64,000 nucleotides of DNA from Sphingobium sufflavum (GCF_021403115.1 NZ_JAJSSH010000015.1:38996-102995), one strand, 5' to 3'. Numbered from the stretch's first letter, positions 52,029 to 61,660 are shown. Numbers and translations: made by a program. The notes: generated by a model from the letters alone, not told the origin.

Positions 52029-54454
52029 GCTGCCTGCCTCCGCAAGGCGCCATCGACCGCGGCGAGCAGGCTGGCCCGGTCGTAGCGATAGATGGACTGG
52101 TGGGGGTCGCGCATGTCCGCGTCGGCCTGCGCGCGCAGGCGGATGATCGGCATGGCGGGGCCATGGCCTTCGCCCACGCCGTCATCCTGGCCCGCGCCAT
52201 TGTCGCACAGCAGGACGGCGGGACCATGGCTGGCCTCGATCTCCGGCGTGCCGGCGTCGCGCACGTCATAGCCCGCCTGCACCAGCAGGGGGGCGAGGAT
52301 GGTGCGCATCCACGGGTCGTCCGCAAGGCCCGCAATCAGGCAGGTGCCGGGCGCGGTCGCCCCGCTGTCATTGTCGGCCGCCTGCCCCGCGAACAGGGCA
52401 TGGGCGTCGATGACCTCCAGATGCTGTCCCTCATGGCTGACGACACCGGCGATGCCGTGGGTGCGGACGCGCAGATGCGGGCGGATGGGCATGTCGATGA
52501 TGTCGGCGACATCCTCCACGACATAGCAGATTTCCTGTCCGCCGACCTTGAGGTGCAATGTCTTGACCAGTTCGTCGTTGATCGTGCCGGGATTGGCGAC
52601 GCGGACCAGACGGTCCTGAAGCCGTACGAACTGCTGCCCCTCCGTCACGCCGAACAGGGCGGCGGGCAGATCCTCGATCCGTTCCACCGTGTCGAGCGGG
52701 ATGAGGCGATGCTGACCGCCCTTCTCCACGAACTGGAGCGCGGGGATGGTCTGGGCCTGCTTTTCCTCCAGCCGTTGCTGAAGTTCGGCCTGCACGGCCT
52801 CGCTCTTGTCCAGCTCCATCGGCAGGTCGGCGACCTGCGCGATGCCGGCGGGATCGAGCAGCAGCATGGGGCGGCCATTGTCGGGCAGGGTCATGCCCGC
52901 AAAGATACCCGCCGCCATCACCACCGGCGATGCCGGGCGGATGACCAGTTCCTCGTGATTCTCCACGGCGTCCACGCCCAGCGCATAGGGGACGCCGGTG
53001 GGCGAGCCGACCAGCATCAGCGTGCGGGCGCCGCCCTCCACATGCTCGCGCTCACGCCCCAGCAGATGTTCGAGGTCGACCACGGAATAGCGCAGGCCCC
53101 GAATGGTGGCGACGCGGGCGCCCGCGACATTCTCCACCGTCACCATCGCGCTGTTTTCATGCAGCAGTTCGATGACATTGCCGCGCGGAATGGCGAACAA
53201 TTCCGTGCCGCAGCGCAGGATGAGGCCGGGAATGATGGTGAGCGTCATGGGGACGCGCAACTGGATGATCGTGCCGCGCCCGACGGTGCTGTCCAGCGTG
53301 ACGACGCCGCCGATCCGCTCCACATTGGTGCGCACCACGTCCATGCCGACGCCGCGGCCGGAGATGGCGGACACCTGCTCCGCCGTGGACAGACCCGCGT
53401 GGAAGATGAGGGCGAGCTTTTCGGCATGGGTCATGCCCGCCGCCTCATTCTCGCCGATCAGTTTCAGGCGCAATGCCTTGGCGACGAGATTTTCGGTGGC
53501 GATGCCCCGGCCATTGTCCACGACCTCGATCACGATCTGGTTGCCGGACTGGCGGGCGGCGATGCGGACATGGCCGGTTTCGGTCTTACCGGCGGCCATG
53601 CGCTCGATGGGGGTTTCCAGCCCATGGTCGAGCGCGTTGCGGACGATATGGGTGAGGGGGTCGAGGACCATCTCGATCATCTCGCGGTCCATCTCGACAT
53701 CGCCACCCTCCAGCACCAGCTCGACCTTCTTGCCGAGATCCTGGCTGAGGTCGCGCACCATGCGGGGCAGGGCGGTGAAGAGGCGGTCGACGCGCTGCAT
53801 CCGGGTCTTGCTGACCATGTCGCGCATGTCGGCGACACAGGCGGACAGCCGTTCGAAGCTGCCCTCCACATCCGGGTCGGCATTGGTGTCGCGCAGTTTG
53901 CGGGACAGCTCATTGCGGGCCAGCACCATGTCGGAGACGGCGTTCATCAACTGGTCGATGAGCGAGAGGGAAATGCGGATCGTGCGCGGCGCGCGTTCGC
54001 GCGGCGTGGAGGGAAGGGTGCGGGCGGAGCCATCGTCCAGCTCCACCTCCCCCACCAGCTCCTCGACCGGGGCGGGCGCGACCGGCGCGGCGGTGAGGGC
54101 GTCGAGCAGCGCCTCGTCCCCGTCCTCGGCCGGCACGGGCAGGTTGTCGCCATAGGCGCGGGCGATGTCGCCGATGCGGTCCATGACGGCGAGCACCGCG
54201 GAAATGGTGTGGGGATCGGGCGTGCGGTCGCCGGTGCGGATCGCGGCGAGGACATCCTCGGCCCGATGCGCCAGCTTCTCCACGCGCGGCAGGTTCAGGA
54301 AACCGCAGCTTCCCTTGACCGTGTGGAAGAACCGGAAAAAAGCGTCCAGCCTGTCACGGTCAGACGGGTCCGTTTCCCAGGCGATGACCTCGCCAGAGAG
54401 GGTTTCCAGATTCTCAAGTGTTTCAGCGACGAAATCGCCCAGTAAGTCGTCCAC
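52025..54454 (-). CDS. cheA: Chemotaxis histidine kinase CheA with extra CheW-like and receiver-like domains
   Basis: An 809-residue kinase. HPt domain with phospho-His44 (FFHTVKGSC), no clear CheY-binding P2, dimerisation helices near 140-200, an ATP-binding kinase domain (VVDNGRGIA, SGRGVGMDVV), CheW-type P5 domain (about 405-535), then a second CheW-like domain (about 555-685) and a receiver-like end (about 700-809) lacking the conserved Lys. It phosphorylates CheY and CheB. The GTG at 54454 (VDDLLGDFVAETL) follows GGGGATC; a TTG farther upstream is less likely. Confidence 0.93.
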   Translation of the reverse strand: MDDLLGDFVAETLENLETLSGEVIAWETDPSDRDRLDAFFRFFHTVKGSCGFLNLPRVEKLAHRAEDVLAAIRTGDRTPDPHTISAVLAVMDRIGDIARAYGDNLPVPAEDGDEALLDALTAAPVAPAPVEELVGEVELDDGSARTLPSTPRERAPRTIRISLSLIDQLMNAVSDMVLARNELSRKLRDTNADPDVEGSFERLSACVADMRDMVSKTRMQRVDRLFTALPRMVRDLSQDLGKKVELVLEGGDVEMDREMIEMVLDPLTHIVRNALDHGLETPIERMAAGKTETGHVRIAARQSGNQIVIEVVDNGRGIATENLVAKALRLKLIGENEAAGMTHAEKLALIFHAGLSTAEQVSAISGRGVGMDVVRTNVERIGGVVTLDSTVGRGTIIQLRVPMTLTIIPGLILRCGTELFAIPRGNVIELLHENSAMVTVENVAGARVATIRGLRYSVVDLEHLLGREREHVEGGARTLMLVGSPTGVPYALGVDAVENHEELVIRPASPVVMAAGIFAGMTLPDNGRPMLLLDPAGIAQVADLPMELDKSEAVQAELQQRLEEKQAQTIPALQFVEKGGQHRLIPLDTVERIEDLPAALFGVTEGQQFVRLQDRLVRVANPGTINDELVKTLHLKVGGQEICYVVEDVADIIDMPIRPHLRVRTHGIAGVVSHEGQHLEVIDAHALFAGQAADNDSGATAPGTCLIAGLADDPWMRTILAPLLVQAGYDVRDAGTPEIEASHGPAVLLCDNGAGQDDGVGEGHGPAMPIIRLRAQADADMRDPHQSIYRYDRASLLAAVDGALRRQAA

Positions 54455-54501
54455 GGAGCAAAGATCCCCTATCCGTAGTTGACGGGGGTTGTGGACCAAA
54501 G

Positions 54502-54509
54502 GTGGTTAA
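54502..54509 (-). promoter_or_regulatory. Candidate CtrA half-site upstream of cheA
   Basis: TTAACCAC on the coding strand, one mismatch from TTAACCAT, lies about 50 bases before the cheA start. CtrA controls motility genes in alphaproteobacteria and its phosphotransferase ChpT is encoded next door. A single half-site is weak evidence. Confidence 0.35.
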
Positions 54510-54582
54510 AGGGTGATGAAGATTGTTCCGGCCCGGAAAATCGGGCGCGGGGATTGTTTGAAGTGGCGTTCGGGGCGGGCGG

Positions 54583-55227
54583 TCAGGCCGGGATATGGGC
54601 GCCGAAGAGGATGAGCGGCTGCTCCGGGTCTGACAGCATGATCTCGCCGCCGCGATCCGCGACAAGCTGGCGGCTCATGGCGGCGGAGACGGTGCGGGAG
54701 GAGATTTCCGACGCGGGGAGCGTGCCCGCCAGCGCGCGGCGAATGTCCTTGTCCAGCGTCAGGCGCGGACCCTCGCCGCGAACCGCGATCTCGACCGCGC
54801 CGCCGACCAGTTCCAGCCCGACCATCAGCACGCCGCCGCGCGGCAGCGATTCGCCCGCGATGAGGGCGAGGTTGAGCAGAACCTTCGCCGCCAGTTTCGG
54901 CAGGCTGTCCTCCGCCACGATCCATTCGATCTTGACCCGGCCGGTGTTGGCGAACACGCCCTCGATCGCGTCCTTCACCTCATGCGCGGGCAGGGTGTCG
55001 CCATATCCGCCCGCAGACCCGAAGGCGAGGCGGTAATATTTCAGCTTGGCGGCGGAGACGCGGGCGCTGTCGCCCAGCAGGCCGATGCACTGTTCGCGCA
55101 TCGCGGGGTCCGTCTCGTCCGCCAGCAATTCGATGCCGTTGTTGAGCGCACCCACGGGGTTGAGCAGGTCGTGGCAGAGGCGCGAGCAGAGCAGGCTCGC
55201 ATAGTCGATGCTGTTGCCGTCCGCCAT
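54583..55227 (-). CDS. chpT: Histidine phosphotransferase ChpT
   Basis: A 214-residue pseudo-histidine-kinase-type phosphotransferase. The phospho-His is H19 in LLCSRLCHDLLNPVGALNNGIELL; a degenerate ATPase-like domain follows (GGEIMLSDPEQPLILFGA at the end) without nucleotide-binding motifs. In Caulobacter it relays phosphate from CckA to CtrA and CpdR. It precedes cheA on the same strand with 128 bases between. Its presence and sequence strongly support an alphaproteobacterial origin. Confidence 0.9.
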   Translation of the reverse strand: MADGNSIDYASLLCSRLCHDLLNPVGALNNGIELLADETDPAMREQCIGLLGDSARVSAAKLKYYRLAFGSAGGYGDTLPAHEVKDAIEGVFANTGRVKIEWIVAEDSLPKLAAKVLLNLALIAGESLPRGGVLMVGLELVGGAVEIAVRGEGPRLTLDKDIRRALAGTLPASEISSRTVSAAMSRQLVADRGGEIMLSDPEQPLILFGAHIPA

Positions 55228-55322
55228 CTATAGTCCTCGCCTGTCATGCTGGGTTCCCTTTGGCTAATGCCGGGACGGGCGCGGGGATGCAAGGATTATG
55301 CGGGGGTTATGCGGCGCGCCTG

Positions 55323-55790
55323 TCAGGGGGCGGAAGGGCCGGGGTCGACGATCATCGGGACAGGATCGAAGCGGCCGTGCACCGCACCATTCGTCACGGC
55401 TTTCCAGAGCGATGCGGTCCAGGGCGGCCCGGCGCAGATCAGCCAGAGCGCGCCGTTCGCCTCCGCCTGCGCCGCATCCTCAGCGGAGGGGGTGGGATCG
55501 CCGCCGGGGTGGCTGTGGAAGCAGCCGAGGATGGCCGGGCCGCCGTCCCGTTCGGCGCGGTGCGCGCGGATGAGGGTGGCGGGGTCGATTTCGAAGTGGC
55601 GGGCGCGGTCGGGCGCGACATTGGTCGCGGGGAGGAATGATTCGATGGTCCCGGCAGCGGTGGCTGGGGCGGCAGCAGCGAGGGGTGGCAGGCCGAGCAG
55701 CAGGCCGCACACCTCCTCTCCCGGCGTTTTGGACGCCAGCGCAACGATCCCGTCCAGCAGGCCCCTTGATATGCGCAACTTCACGCCCAC
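55323..55790 (-). CDS. M67 family (JAMM/MPN) metallopeptidase
   Basis: A 155-residue JAB1/MPN-domain protein. The JAMM motif is HSHPGGDPTPSAED with metal ligands H92 and H94 and an Asp at about 105; the upstream Glu is in GEEVCGLLLG. It should cleave isopeptide-like bonds; bacterial members often process sulfur-carrier proteins. The next plus-strand gene (rluD-type) starts 12 bases from its start, so they share a promoter region. Substrate unknown. Confidence 0.88.
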   Translation of the reverse strand: MGVKLRISRGLLDGIVALASKTPGEEVCGLLLGLPPLAAAAPATAAGTIESFLPATNVAPDRARHFEIDPATLIRAHRAERDGGPAILGCFHSHPGGDPTPSAEDAAQAEANGALWLICAGPPWTASLWKAVTNGAVHGRFDPVPMIVDPGPSAP

Positions 55791-55801
55791 ATGCGTAGCC
55801 G

Positions 55802-56758
55802 ATGGGCCAGGGGGATACCAACATTGATGCGCGGATGACCGATGCCCAGTCGGGCATGCGGCTGGACCGTGCGCTGGCGGACCTGCTGCCCGACATTTCG
55901 CGCGAGCGGATCAAGGCGCTGATCCTAGGCGGGCATGTGCTGGTCAAAGGCGGCCGCGCGGCCACCAACCCGTCGATGAAGGTCGCCGCCGACAGCCATT
56001 TCGCGGTGGACATACCCGCCCCACGCCCCGCCGACGCGCAGCCGGAGGACATCCCCCTCGTCATCGTGCATGAGGACGATCATCTGATCGTGGTGGACAA
56101 GGCGGCAGGGATGGTGGTGCATCCGGCGGCGGGCAATCTGGACGGAACGCTGGTCAATGCGTTGTTGGGCCATTGCCGGGGCAAGCTGTCCGGTATCGGC
56201 GGCGTCGCGCGCCCCGGCATCGTCCATCGCATCGACAAGGACACATCCGGCCTGATGGTGGTCGCCAAGACCGACCACGCGCATGAGGGGCTGGCCCGCC
56301 AGTTCAAGGATCATAGTATTCGCCGTGTTTACAAGGCGTTGGTCAACGGACTTCCCGCTACTGCGAAGGGCACGGTGGACACATGGATCGGCCGGTCCGA
56401 CGCGGATCGCAAGAAAATGGCGGTGCAGCGCGAAGGGCGTGGCAAACATGCCGTCACCCATTATAAGGTGGTGCAGAAGCTGCACGGTTCCGCATTGGTC
56501 GAATGTCGGCTGGAAACGGGGCGGACGCATCAGGTGCGCGTCCATATGGCGCATCTGGGCCATCCGCTGCTGGGCGATCCGGTCTATGCGCGGTCGCAAT
56601 CGCGCCACCGCGAGCTGTTGCAGCAACTGGGCTTCGAACGGCAGGCCCTGCATGCCGCACGGTTGGGCTTCATTCACCCGGTCGATGGCTCTGACCTGAT
56701 TTTTGACAGTCCGATGCCCCGTGACATGCAGGAACTGTTCAGTCATCTTAACGTATAG
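55802..56758 (+). CDS. rluD: RluA family pseudouridine synthase (RluD-type)
   Basis: A 318-residue enzyme that isomerises uridines in 23S rRNA. An S4 RNA-binding domain (RLDRALADLLPDISRERIKALILGGHVLVKG) is at 20-50; the catalytic Asp145 is in HRIDKDTSGLMVV, and ETGRTHQVRVHMAHLGHPLLGDPVY follows. Length and domains fit RluD rather than RluA. The ATG at 55802 is only 12 bases from the divergent M67 start; 55835 is an alternative. rpoH follows 54 bases downstream. Confidence 0.9.
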   Translation: MGQGDTNIDARMTDAQSGMRLDRALADLLPDISRERIKALILGGHVLVKGGRAATNPSMKVAADSHFAVDIPAPRPADAQPEDIPLVIVHEDDHLIVVDKAAGMVVHPAAGNLDGTLVNALLGHCRGKLSGIGGVARPGIVHRIDKDTSGLMVVAKTDHAHEGLARQFKDHSIRRVYKALVNGLPATAKGTVDTWIGRSDADRKKMAVQREGRGKHAVTHYKVVQKLHGSALVECRLETGRTHQVRVHMAHLGHPLLGDPVYARSQSRHRELLQQLGFERQALHAARLGFIHPVDGSDLIFDSPMPRDMQELFSHLNV

Positions 56759-56812
56759 CAAGGGCGACCTTAGACCAAAGGCCGCATTTTTTTAAGGGAA
56801 GGCAGGCGAATC

Positions 56813-57715
56813 ATGGCCCGCAGCAATGTTCCATCCACGATACCGGCGCTCGGCACCGATGCCAGCTTGAACCGTTATCTGTCGGAGATCAGGAAGTTTC
56901 CGCTCCTGACCCCGGAGCAGGAATATATGCTCGCCAAACGCTATCAGGAGCATCAGGATTCGGAGGCGGCGGCGCAGCTCGTCACGTCCCACCTGCGGCT
57001 GGTGGCTAAGATCGCCATGGGCTATCGCGGTTATGGCCTGCCGGTCAGCGAGCTGATTTCCGAGGGCAATATCGGCCTGATGCAGGGCGTGAAGAAGTTC
57101 GAGCCGGATCGTGGTTTCCGCCTCGCCACCTATGCGATGTGGTGGATTCGCGCGTCTATTCAGGAGTTTATCCTGCGGAGCTGGAGCCTTGTGAAAATGG
57201 GCACCACGGCGGCGCAGAAGAAGCTGTTCTTCAACCTGCGGCGGATGAAGAACAATATCGAGGCGTTCGAGGACGGCGACCTGCACCCCGACGACGTGAC
57301 CAAGATCGCGACCCATCTGGGCGTGTCCGAGGATGATGTCGTGTCCATGAACCGCCGCATGGCGATGGGCGGCGATACCTCGCTGAACGTCTCCATGAAC
57401 GAGGATGGCGAGGGGCAGTGGCAGGACTGGCTTGCCGACGAGGGTCCGTTGCAGGACACGGTCGTCGCGGAGGCGCAGGAGGCGGACGTGCGCCACGACA
57501 TGCTGTCGAGCGCGCTGGACGACCTGAACGACCGGGAACGCCATATTCTGACTGAGCGCCGCCTGGCCGAAGACCCCAAGACGCTGGAGGAACTCAGCCA
57601 GGTCTATGGCGTATCGCGCGAGAGGGTGCGCCAGATCGAGGTGCGGGCGTTCGAGAAGCTGCAACGGGCAATGATGCGGATCGCGGGCGAGCGCCGATTG
57701 CTGCCGACAGGCTGA
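56813..57715 (+). CDS. rpoH: RNA polymerase sigma-32 factor RpoH
   Basis: A 300-residue heat-shock sigma factor. Region 2 has LVTSHLRLVAKIAMGYRGYGLPVSELISEGNIGLMQGVKKFEPDRGFRLATYAMWWIRASIQEFILRSW; the RpoH box QKKLFFNLRR is present, and region 4 has LEELSQVYGVSRERVRQIEVRAFEKL. It directs transcription of heat-shock genes. AAGGGAAGG precedes the ATG. It follows the RluD-type gene on the same strand. Confidence 0.97.
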   Translation: MARSNVPSTIPALGTDASLNRYLSEIRKFPLLTPEQEYMLAKRYQEHQDSEAAAQLVTSHLRLVAKIAMGYRGYGLPVSELISEGNIGLMQGVKKFEPDRGFRLATYAMWWIRASIQEFILRSWSLVKMGTTAAQKKLFFNLRRMKNNIEAFEDGDLHPDDVTKIATHLGVSEDDVVSMNRRMAMGGDTSLNVSMNEDGEGQWQDWLADEGPLQDTVVAEAQEADVRHDMLSSALDDLNDRERHILTERRLAEDPKTLEELSQVYGVSRERVRQIEVRAFEKLQRAMMRIAGERRLLPTG

Positions 57716-57718
57716 CGG

Positions 57719-58114
57719 GTGGATCGGGGGGGCATCGTCAGGGGACCGGATGGAACGTTGGCGGCCGATGGAGATCGGGCGCGCGGCATCATCTATGTCG
57801 AGGGCAAGGGCCTATGGACCATGGACATGGTCGGCCGGCACTTCGACAATCTGGCTGTTTTGGCGGAGCAATTTCGCGCGCAGTTTGGGCGGGCACGGGT
57901 CTTTGTGGACACGCGCGAGGCGGTGGCGCAGCCAGCGGATGTCGAGGCGTTGTTGCGGGCGCGGATCGCCGCCCTGTATGACGAGAGCGACAGGGTCGCG
58001 ACGCTGGTGGCCGTCGACCTGCGGCGGATCAGTGTTTCGCCGAGGGTTTCGGCGGGGAACCGCCGCCTGTTCGACGATCCGATGGCGGCGATCCGCTGGC
58101 TGGCGAAGGGCTGA
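57719..58114 (+). CDS. Small protein of unknown function after rpoH
   Basis: A 131-residue protein starting from a GTG four bases after the rpoH stop, probably translated by coupling. GIIYVEGKGLWTMDMVGRHFDNLAVLAEQFRAQFGRARVFVDTREA gives alternating strands and helices that resemble STAS/SpoIIAA-like folds, with ATLVAVDLRRI later. Function unknown; the fold guess is tentative. Confidence 0.65.
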   Translation: MDRGGIVRGPDGTLAADGDRARGIIYVEGKGLWTMDMVGRHFDNLAVLAEQFRAQFGRARVFVDTREAVAQPADVEALLRARIAALYDESDRVATLVAVDLRRISVSPRVSAGNRRLFDDPMAAIRWLAKG

Positions 58115-58249
58115 CGGGGTGCTGGCGTAGGAACGAGAGGTGTCTGCGGCGCAGCGATCCGGGTCGCGGGCGTGCGATCCCCGTCGCGGGGTGACGACCC
58201 GTCCCAAATATCCTGATGACGCGCGCCGACGTGCGCGGTAACAGCGGGC

Positions 58250-58957
58250 ATGGCCCGGACCAAGCGCACTTCCCCTGTCAAGCCGCCGTTGCGCGGGCGC
58301 ATTGCGCGTATCGCGCTGCGCACCGTTATCGGCTTCGTCGCCCTCTCGCTGTTCTTCGTGATCCTGTATCGGTTCGTGCCGGTGCCGGTGACGTTGACCA
58401 TGCTTTTCGACGGCAATGGTATCACCAAGGACTGGACATCGCTGTCCGACATTGACCCCAACATGCCGCGTGCGGCCATCGCGGCGGAGGACAGCAAATT
58501 CTGCCAGCATCATGGTTTCGACGCGGATGCGATCAGCAAGGCGATCCGCTTTAACGAGAAGGGTGGGCGCATCCGGGGCGGCTCCACGATCAGCCAGCAG
58601 ACCGCCAAGAACGTCTTCTTGTGGCAGGGTGGCGGCTATGTGCGCAAGGCGTTCGAGGCGTGGTTCACCCTGTTGATCGAGGCGCTGTGGGGTAAGGAGC
58701 GCATCATGGAGGTCTATCTGAACGTCGCGGAGACGGGGATCGGCACCTATGGCGTGGAGGCGGGGGCGATCCGATACTTCAACCATGGTGCGGACCGGCT
58801 GACCCCGGCGGAGGCCGGGCGGCTGGCGGCGATCCTGCCCCTGCCCAAGAAGCGCGCGGCGATTGCGCCCAAGGGCTTTACGCGGCGGTACGGCAATATC
58901 ATCGCCCGGCGCATCGGCGTGGTGCGGCGCGAGGGGCTGGATAGCTGCCTCAAGTGA
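58250..58957 (+). CDS. mtgA: Monofunctional biosynthetic peptidoglycan transglycosylase
   Basis: A 235-residue GT51 enzyme. One membrane anchor near residues 23-41; the catalytic Glu80 is in AAEDSKFCQHHGFD, followed by GGSTISQQTAKNVFLW and KERIMEVYLNVAETG, the GT51 motifs. It polymerises lipid II into glycan chains on the outer face of the inner membrane. Length fits MtgA, without a transpeptidase domain. Single gene between the unknown rpoH-linked gene and hrpB. Confidence 0.95.
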   Translation: MARTKRTSPVKPPLRGRIARIALRTVIGFVALSLFFVILYRFVPVPVTLTMLFDGNGITKDWTSLSDIDPNMPRAAIAAEDSKFCQHHGFDADAISKAIRFNEKGGRIRGGSTISQQTAKNVFLWQGGGYVRKAFEAWFTLLIEALWGKERIMEVYLNVAETGIGTYGVEAGAIRYFNHGADRLTPAEAGRLAAILPLPKKRAAIAPKGFTRRYGNIIARRIGVVRREGLDSCLK

Positions 58958-59044
58958 TGGTGCCGGAGTGATGTTGGCCTGCGCTCGCCACGACGCGGTG
59001 GGGCGCTCTTCTTTTTTGGCTCCGGCCGGGCGAATGTCTGTGCA

Positions 59045-61501
59045 ATGACCCCTATGTCCCTCCCCATAGACGCTGTTCTGCCCGATCTGCTGGCGGTGCT
59101 GCGCGCCGCGCCCAATGCGGTGCTGGTCGCGCCGCCGGGGGCGGGCAAGACCACGCGGGTGGCGACGGCCCTGCTGGACCAGCCATGGTGCACCGGTCAG
59201 GTGTGGCTGCTGTCGCCACGCAGGCTGGCGGCGCGCGCTGCCGCCGAGCGCATGGCGGAGATGGCGGGGGAGAAGGCCGGGGAAACGGTCGGCTATATCA
59301 CACGACTGGACAGCAAGGTGTCGGCAAAGACGCGGGTGCTGGTGGTGACGCAGGGCGTGTTCCTGCGCCGAATACAGGATGACCCGGCGCTGGACGGCGT
59401 GTCGGCGGTGCTGTTCGACGAGGTGCATGAGCGCAGCCTGGACGGGGATTTCGGCCTTGCGCTGGCGCTGGACGCGCAGGGGGGATTGCGCGACGATTTG
59501 CGGCTGGTCGCCATGTCCGCGACGCTGGACGGGACGCGCTTTTCCACGCTCATGGGCAATGCCTCGGTCGTGGAGAGCGAGGGGCGCAGCCATCCCGTCG
59601 CCTATCGCCATATCGGGCGCGTGGCGACGCAGCGGATCGAGGATAGCGTGGCGGCGGCGGTCGTTCGCGCGCTGGCGGAGGAACCGGCGGGCGACATCCT
59701 CGCTTTCCTGCCCGGCGTGGGGGAGATCGAGCGGACGGCCGAGCGGCTGGCGGGGCGGGCGGAGGCGTTCGCGCTCCACCGGCTGCACGGATCGCTGGAA
59801 CCGGCGCAGCAGCGGGTGGCGTTGCGGCCATCGGCGGACGGGCGGCGCAAGGTCATCCTTGCCACCAGCATTGCGGAGACGTCGCTGACCATCGACGGGG
59901 TGCGGATCGTGATCGACAGCGGGCTGTCGCGCCGCCCGACGCATGACGTGGCGGCGGGCGTGACCCGACTGGTGACGCAGCGGGTGAGCAACGCCGCCGC
60001 GATCCAGCGGGCGGGCCGTGCGGGGCGGCAGGCGCCCGGCATCGCCTATCGCCTGTGGGAGGCGGCGGCGACCGGCGGCCTGCCCCCCTATGACACGCCG
60101 GAGATTTTGAGCAGCGACCTGTCATCCCTGTTGCTGGATTGCGCGATCTGGGGCGTGACCGATCCCGCCGGGCTGCCCTGGCTGGATGCGCCGCCGGTCG
60201 CGGCCCTGACCGAGGCGGGACGGCGTTTACAGGGAATCGGCGCTCTCGATGGGGAGGGGCGGGCGACGGCGCATGGGCGCACGGTCGCCGCGCTGCCCCT
60301 CGATCCGCGTCTGGCGCATATGCTGGTGGTGGCGGGCGAGCGGGGCATGGCGGGTGTGGCGGCGGAGGTGGCGGCGTTGCTGACCGAGCGGGGGCTGGGC
60401 GGCAGCGACATCGACGTGGCGACCCGGCGCGAGCGGTGGCGGCGGGAGAAGGGCGCGCGAGCGGACGCGGCGCGAAGCCTCGCGCGGCGTTGGGCGAAAC
60501 TGGCGGGCGGGCGTGATGGCGAGGAGGGGGACGATGCGGTGGCGCTGTGCCTGTCGCTGGCCTTTCCCGACCGGGTGGCGAAACGGCGCGGTGCGGATGG
60601 CGCGGACTGGATCAGCGCGGGCGGGCGGGCGTTCCGCCTCGACCCGCTGTCGCCGCTGGCGCGGGCCGAGTGGCTGGCGATCGGCGAGGTGCAGGGGACG
60701 GCGGCGGGCGCGCGCATCCTGTCCGCCGCGCCCATCGACGCGCGGCGTATAGAGACGCTGTTCGCCGACCGGATCGCGGATCATCGCACGGTGCGGTTCA
60801 AGCCGGAGATCGGCGGGGTGGAGGCGTTGCGGGAGCGCCGGCTGGGCGCGATCCGCCTGTCGTCGGGCAATGACGATGCGCCGGACCGGGACGCGGTGGT
60901 CGCGGCGCTGGCGGCGGGGATCGCGGCGCAGGGGCTGGAGGACTTGCCCTGGCCGGACGGCGCGCGGTCACTGCGGATGCGGGCGTCCTATGCAGGGGAG
61001 GAGAGCATCGGCGAGGCGGCGCTGCGGGAGAGCGTGGCGGCGTGGTTGCCGGAGGTGCTGCCCGCGGGCGCGCGGCGGCTGTCCGCGATCAATCCGGGCG
61101 CCTTGTCGCAGATGCTGGACAATCGGTTGGGCTGGGACGGGCAGAAGCGGGTGGAGCGCATCGCGCCGCGCCAGTTCGTCAGCCCGGCGGGGAGCCACCA
61201 TGACATAGACTATGGCGCGGAGGGCGGCCCGCGCGTGGAACTGCGCGTGCAGGCGCTGTTCGGCGTGGCGGAGCATCCGCTGGTGGGGGAAGCGCGGGTG
61301 CCGCTGGTGCTCAGCCTGACCTCCCCGGCCGGGCGTCCCATCCAGACGACGCGCGATCTGCCCGCTTTCTGGCGCGGAAGCTGGGCGGATGTGGCGAAGG
61401 AGATGCGGGGCCGCTACCCGCGCCACCCCTGGCCGGATGATCCCATGGCCGCCTCCGCGACGCTGCGGACGAAGAATGCGGATGCGCGGCGCAAGGGGTG
61501 A
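59045..61501 (+). CDS. hrpB: ATP-dependent helicase HrpB
   Basis: An 818-residue DExH-box helicase. Walker A APPGAGKTT at 29-37, DEVH near 126-129 (LFDEVHERSL), SAT motif (AMSATLDGTRF), and the QRAGRAGRQAPGIAYRLW motif VI. A C-terminal HrpB domain ends LPAFWRGSWADVAKEMRGRYPRHPWPDDP, which is diagnostic. It unwinds RNA or DNA; its role in proteobacteria is not well defined. Stands alone. Confidence 0.95.
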   Translation: MTPMSLPIDAVLPDLLAVLRAAPNAVLVAPPGAGKTTRVATALLDQPWCTGQVWLLSPRRLAARAAAERMAEMAGEKAGETVGYITRLDSKVSAKTRVLVVTQGVFLRRIQDDPALDGVSAVLFDEVHERSLDGDFGLALALDAQGGLRDDLRLVAMSATLDGTRFSTLMGNASVVESEGRSHPVAYRHIGRVATQRIEDSVAAAVVRALAEEPAGDILAFLPGVGEIERTAERLAGRAEAFALHRLHGSLEPAQQRVALRPSADGRRKVILATSIAETSLTIDGVRIVIDSGLSRRPTHDVAAGVTRLVTQRVSNAAAIQRAGRAGRQAPGIAYRLWEAAATGGLPPYDTPEILSSDLSSLLLDCAIWGVTDPAGLPWLDAPPVAALTEAGRRLQGIGALDGEGRATAHGRTVAALPLDPRLAHMLVVAGERGMAGVAAEVAALLTERGLGGSDIDVATRRERWRREKGARADAARSLARRWAKLAGGRDGEEGDDAVALCLSLAFPDRVAKRRGADGADWISAGGRAFRLDPLSPLARAEWLAIGEVQGTAAGARILSAAPIDARRIETLFADRIADHRTVRFKPEIGGVEALRERRLGAIRLSSGNDDAPDRDAVVAALAAGIAAQGLEDLPWPDGARSLRMRASYAGEESIGEAALRESVAAWLPEVLPAGARRLSAINPGALSQMLDNRLGWDGQKRVERIAPRQFVSPAGSHHDIDYGAEGGPRVELRVQALFGVAEHPLVGEARVPLVLSLTSPAGRPIQTTRDLPAFWRGSWADVAKEMRGRYPRHPWPDDPMAASATLRTKNADARRKG

Positions 61502-61576
61502 GGGGTTTGGGCTGGAGCCGGTTTCGATCCGGGCATCGGTTGGGCTGGTTTAGGGCAGGATGACTTTTCCTTGCAT

Positions 61577-61637
61577 CGTCATGGCGAGCAATCCACTGCG
61601 TCGCCCCATGGATTGCTTCGCTGCGCTCGCAATGACG
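61577..61637. repeat. Intergenic palindromic element
   Basis: CGTCATGGCGAGC and GCTCGCAATGACG are facing arms around about 35 bases, between the convergent hrpB and galU genes. This type (ATTGCTTCGCTGCGCTCGCAATGACG) is common in alphaproteobacterial intergenic regions and probably ends both transcripts. Confidence 0.75.
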
Positions 61638-61660
61638 AAACTATTGGCGGTAGTTCGGCC

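Noticed and set aside
52100..54445. A long plus-strand open frame opposite cheA
   Set aside because: Low-complexity, His/Asp/Gly-rich translation without domains; the minus strand encodes full CheA motifs.
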